NCBI GenBank assembly: GCA_002306945.1
Contig: DBTH01000210.1
Coordinates: 1-6,152 of the forward strand
Direction: 5' to 3'
Source: Methylacidiphilaceae bacterium UBA1321
Lineage (GTDB): Bacteria; Verrucomicrobiota; Verrucomicrobiia; Methylacidiphilales; UBA1321
Length of the DNA: 6,152 nucleotides
Part shown: in pieces, positions 4,759 to 6,152 of the stretch
Numbering within the stretch: the stretch's first letter is position 1
Layout of the letters: every line of letters starts with the position of its first letter
Translations under genes and position numbers: made by a program
Notes under the pieces: generated by a model
Told to the model about the DNA's origin: nothing
What the model saw: the letters and a program-made list of their open reading frames with translations, nothing else
Database searches by the model: none

Positions 4759-5907
4759 TCACCGACGTTGTTGGCGGATCACAGCGCCAATGGTCTGCGC
4801 AATGGCGTCGATGTCGGATTCTTCGAGATCATGGCCAATCGAGAGCCGAACCGTCGCCCCGGCTTCTTCATCGCCGATGCCCATGGCCCGCAAAACGTGC
4901 GAGTGTTGTACCGATCCGACCATGCAGGCCGAACCACTGGAGACGGCCAATCCCGACAGATCCAGACCGATGAGAAATTCCTCCGCGTGCAGATCGGTCA
5001 CGCTGAAATTGAGTGTATTGCCGATGCGCTCGGTTGCATGCCCGTTGCGACGAATGCGGCCCAACGGCTCCAGTTGCAACCAGAGCCGTTCCGTCAACGC
5101 CAGAGCGCGTGCATTGCGCGCTTCGGCATCGCGGTCGGCCAGGGCAAACGCTTCCGCCAGTCCGACAATCGCCGCAACGTTCTCAGTGCCAGGCCGGCGT
5201 TCGTTTTCATGCGCACCGCCTTCCATGAGTCGTTCAATCGGCGTCGCCGCGCGCAGCCAGAGAAAACCCGCTCCCATCGGTCCTCCAAATTTATGCGCCG
5301 TCAATCCGAGTGCATCGACATTTCGCCAACGCGGCAGATCGAGTCGGATCGTTTCCTTCCCGGCGCTCTGGATCGCGTCCGTGTGAAAGAGAATGCCGCG
5401 TTCGGAGCAGAGAGCGGCGAGTTCGCCCACCGGGGACTTCACGCCTGTCTCGTTATTGGCCGACAGGACGCTGACCAGAACCGTGTCCGGGCGCAACGCG
5501 CGTTTCAAGTCGTCCGGGTCGATCCGTCCGTCTTTCTGCAATGGTAGGAGCGAAAGCGAAAACCCGTGCCACTTCTCCAATATCCGCGCGGCGTGCAAAA
5601 CGGCATGATGTTCGCCTGCGGAAACAATGACGTGTTTGCCCCGTGCCATGTGAGCCAGAGCCAGTCCGCGAACCACGAGATTGCAACTCTCGGTTCCGCC
5701 CGAGGTAAAGATAATCTCGGACGATTTGGCACCGAGCGTGGCAGCGATTTTGTCGCGCGCATTGTCGATGGCGGCACGGGCACGTCGACCCTCGGCGTGA
5801 ACGCTGGAAGCATTACCAACCAGACCTTGCGAGTACGGTTCCATCACGGCGCGAACCCGTTCGTCGAGTGGAGTCGTGGCGTTATGATCGAGATAGTAGC
5901 GGCGCAT
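4759..5907 (-). CDS. nifS: Cysteine desulfurase, NifS/IscS type
   Basis: This is a PLP enzyme of 382 residues that converts L-cysteine to alanine and passes the sulfur as an enzyme persulfide to Fe-S cluster and other thio-cofactor assembly in the cytosol. Seen: YLDHNATT (5-12), GGTES (70-74), EHHAV (99-103, ring-stacking His), SANNETG (149-155), HTDAIQSAGK (175-184, with Asp177 and Gln180 contacting PLP), AHKFGGP (204-210, with Lys206 as the PLP Schiff-base lysine), ERRPGTEN (236-243) and SSGSAC (323-328, catalytic Cys328 on the long loop), then SHVLRAMG. All key residues are present and the length is normal. RRPGTEN looks more NifS-like, but nothing nearby points to nitrogen fixation, so the symbol marks the family only. 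The frame stays open upstream to 6033, but ATG 5907 is the start: the conserved N-terminus begins there and the upstream gene's TGA overlaps it (TGATG). No strong Shine-Dalgarno is seen, fitting translational coupling. Confidence 0.95.
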   Translation of the reverse strand: MRRYYLDHNATTPLDERVRAVMEPYSQGLVGNASSVHAEGRRARAAIDNARDKIAATLGAKSSEIIFTSGGTESCNLVVRGLALAHMARGKHVIVSAGEHHAVLHAARILEKWHGFSLSLLPLQKDGRIDPDDLKRALRPDTVLVSVLSANNETGVKSPVGELAALCSERGILFHTDAIQSAGKETIRLDLPRWRNVDALGLTAHKFGGPMGAGFLWLRAATPIERLMEGGAHENERRPGTENVAAIVGLAEAFALADRDAEARNARALALTERLWLQLEPLGRIRRNGHATERIGNTLNFSVTDLHAEEFLIGLDLSGLAVSSGSACMVGSVQHSHVLRAMGIGDEEAGATVRLSIGHDLEESDIDAIAQTIGAVIRQQRR

Positions 5908-6152
5908 CAAATCTGCCAGTCGAGAACCCCCTGCCCGCCGCGCGGTTGGGAGCGCATGCCCTGGCCCTCGAAGTAGACCACCGTCTGCGACGGCACCGAA
6001 TGCGTCAGCCAGACATTGCCCCCGATGATGCAACCATCTCCGATAACAGTGTCACCGCCGATGATCGTCGCGCCCGCGTAGATGGTAACATTGTTACCGA
6101 TGGTCGGATGCCGCTTACCGCCGGTCGCCGTGCCTGCAGGATCGCGCTGGAT
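5907..6152 (-). CDS. cysE: Serine O-acetyltransferase, C-terminal part, 5' end outside window
   Basis: This enzyme acetylates L-serine with acetyl-CoA to O-acetylserine, the precursor for cysteine synthesis. The last 81 residues are visible, running from the window edge to a TGA at 5909-5907. GTATGGKRHPTIGNN (fragment residues 7-21) is the family's active-site and CoA-binding signature. It is followed by hexapeptide turns of the left-handed beta-helix (VTIYAGATIIGG, TVIGDGCIIGGN) and the VWLTHSVP segment that closes the fold. The GGNVWL ending resembles long SATs of the EpsC/SRPH kind rather than enterobacterial CysE, by recollection only. After VVY there is a tail of about 20 residues with no assigned role. 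The last base of the stop codon is the first base of the desulfurase ATG, so the two are co-translated: one makes the cysteine precursor and the next consumes cysteine for its sulfur. The reading frame continues past 6152. Confidence 0.93.
   Translation of the reverse strand: MQRDPAGTATGGKRHPTIGNNVTIYAGATIIGGDTVIGDGCIIGGNVWLTHSVPSQTVVYFEGQGMRSQPRGGQGVLDWQI

Noticed and set aside
4768..5547. A 259-codon plus-strand open frame across the desulfurase gene
   Set aside because: It is antisense to a desulfurase with all catalytic residues present. Its translation is Arg- and Gln-rich with no domain.
5908..6033. N-terminal extension of the cysteine desulfurase to an upstream start
   Set aside because: These 42 codons are an out-of-frame reading of cysE. 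The conserved desulfurase N-terminus begins at the ATG at 5907 and the extension matches nothing in the family.

Overview
The window reads as chromosomal DNA of a Gram-negative bacterium, most likely Verrucomicrobiota or a neighbour in the PVC group. That placement is inferred from three things: short exported proteins ending in PEP-CTERM sorting signals, a membrane-anchored protein built of W...DP..A..W helical repeats, and a GTP-type PEP carboxykinase. No rRNA or other phylogenetic marker is present, so it is moderate confidence at best. The window holds seven protein genes (two cut by its edges), one clear terminator and one repeat-rich intergenic spacer. There is no tRNA, rRNA, CRISPR array or transposase.

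Layout, left to right. Positions 2-919 (+) carry the C-terminal half of GTP-dependent PEP carboxykinase, followed by a strong hairpin/T-tract terminator at 943-980. Positions 1061-2407 (-) hold two tandem paralogous PEP-CTERM proteins, read right to left with 27 bp between them. The upstream copy contains an uninterrupted G11 tract (1798-1808) inside its sorting signal. A 128-bp divergent region follows, then a small DxD glycosyltransferase-like gene (2536-3276, +). This converges on a membrane-anchored helical-repeat protein (3291-4382, -). Positions 4383-4758 are a 376-bp non-coding spacer made largely of repeats: two direct and one inverted copy of an AT-rich unit flanking a 15-unit heptamer-phased array. 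Positions 4759-6152 (-) hold a cysteine desulfurase overlapped by the end of a serine O-acetyltransferase gene (TGATG junction).

How the genes fit together. The serine acetyltransferase and desulfurase form a tight cysteine-synthesis to sulfur-mobilisation operon. The PEP-CTERM pair, and possibly the divergent glycosyltransferase, belong to the exported or surface-associated part of the cell. PEP-CTERM signals are processed by exosortases, often in organisms that make exopolysaccharide; no exosortase gene is in view. PEP carboxykinase is an unrelated central-metabolism gene. The most notable signals are the G11 tract, which would switch the anchor of one PEP-CTERM protein off by slippage, and the composite repeat spacer.
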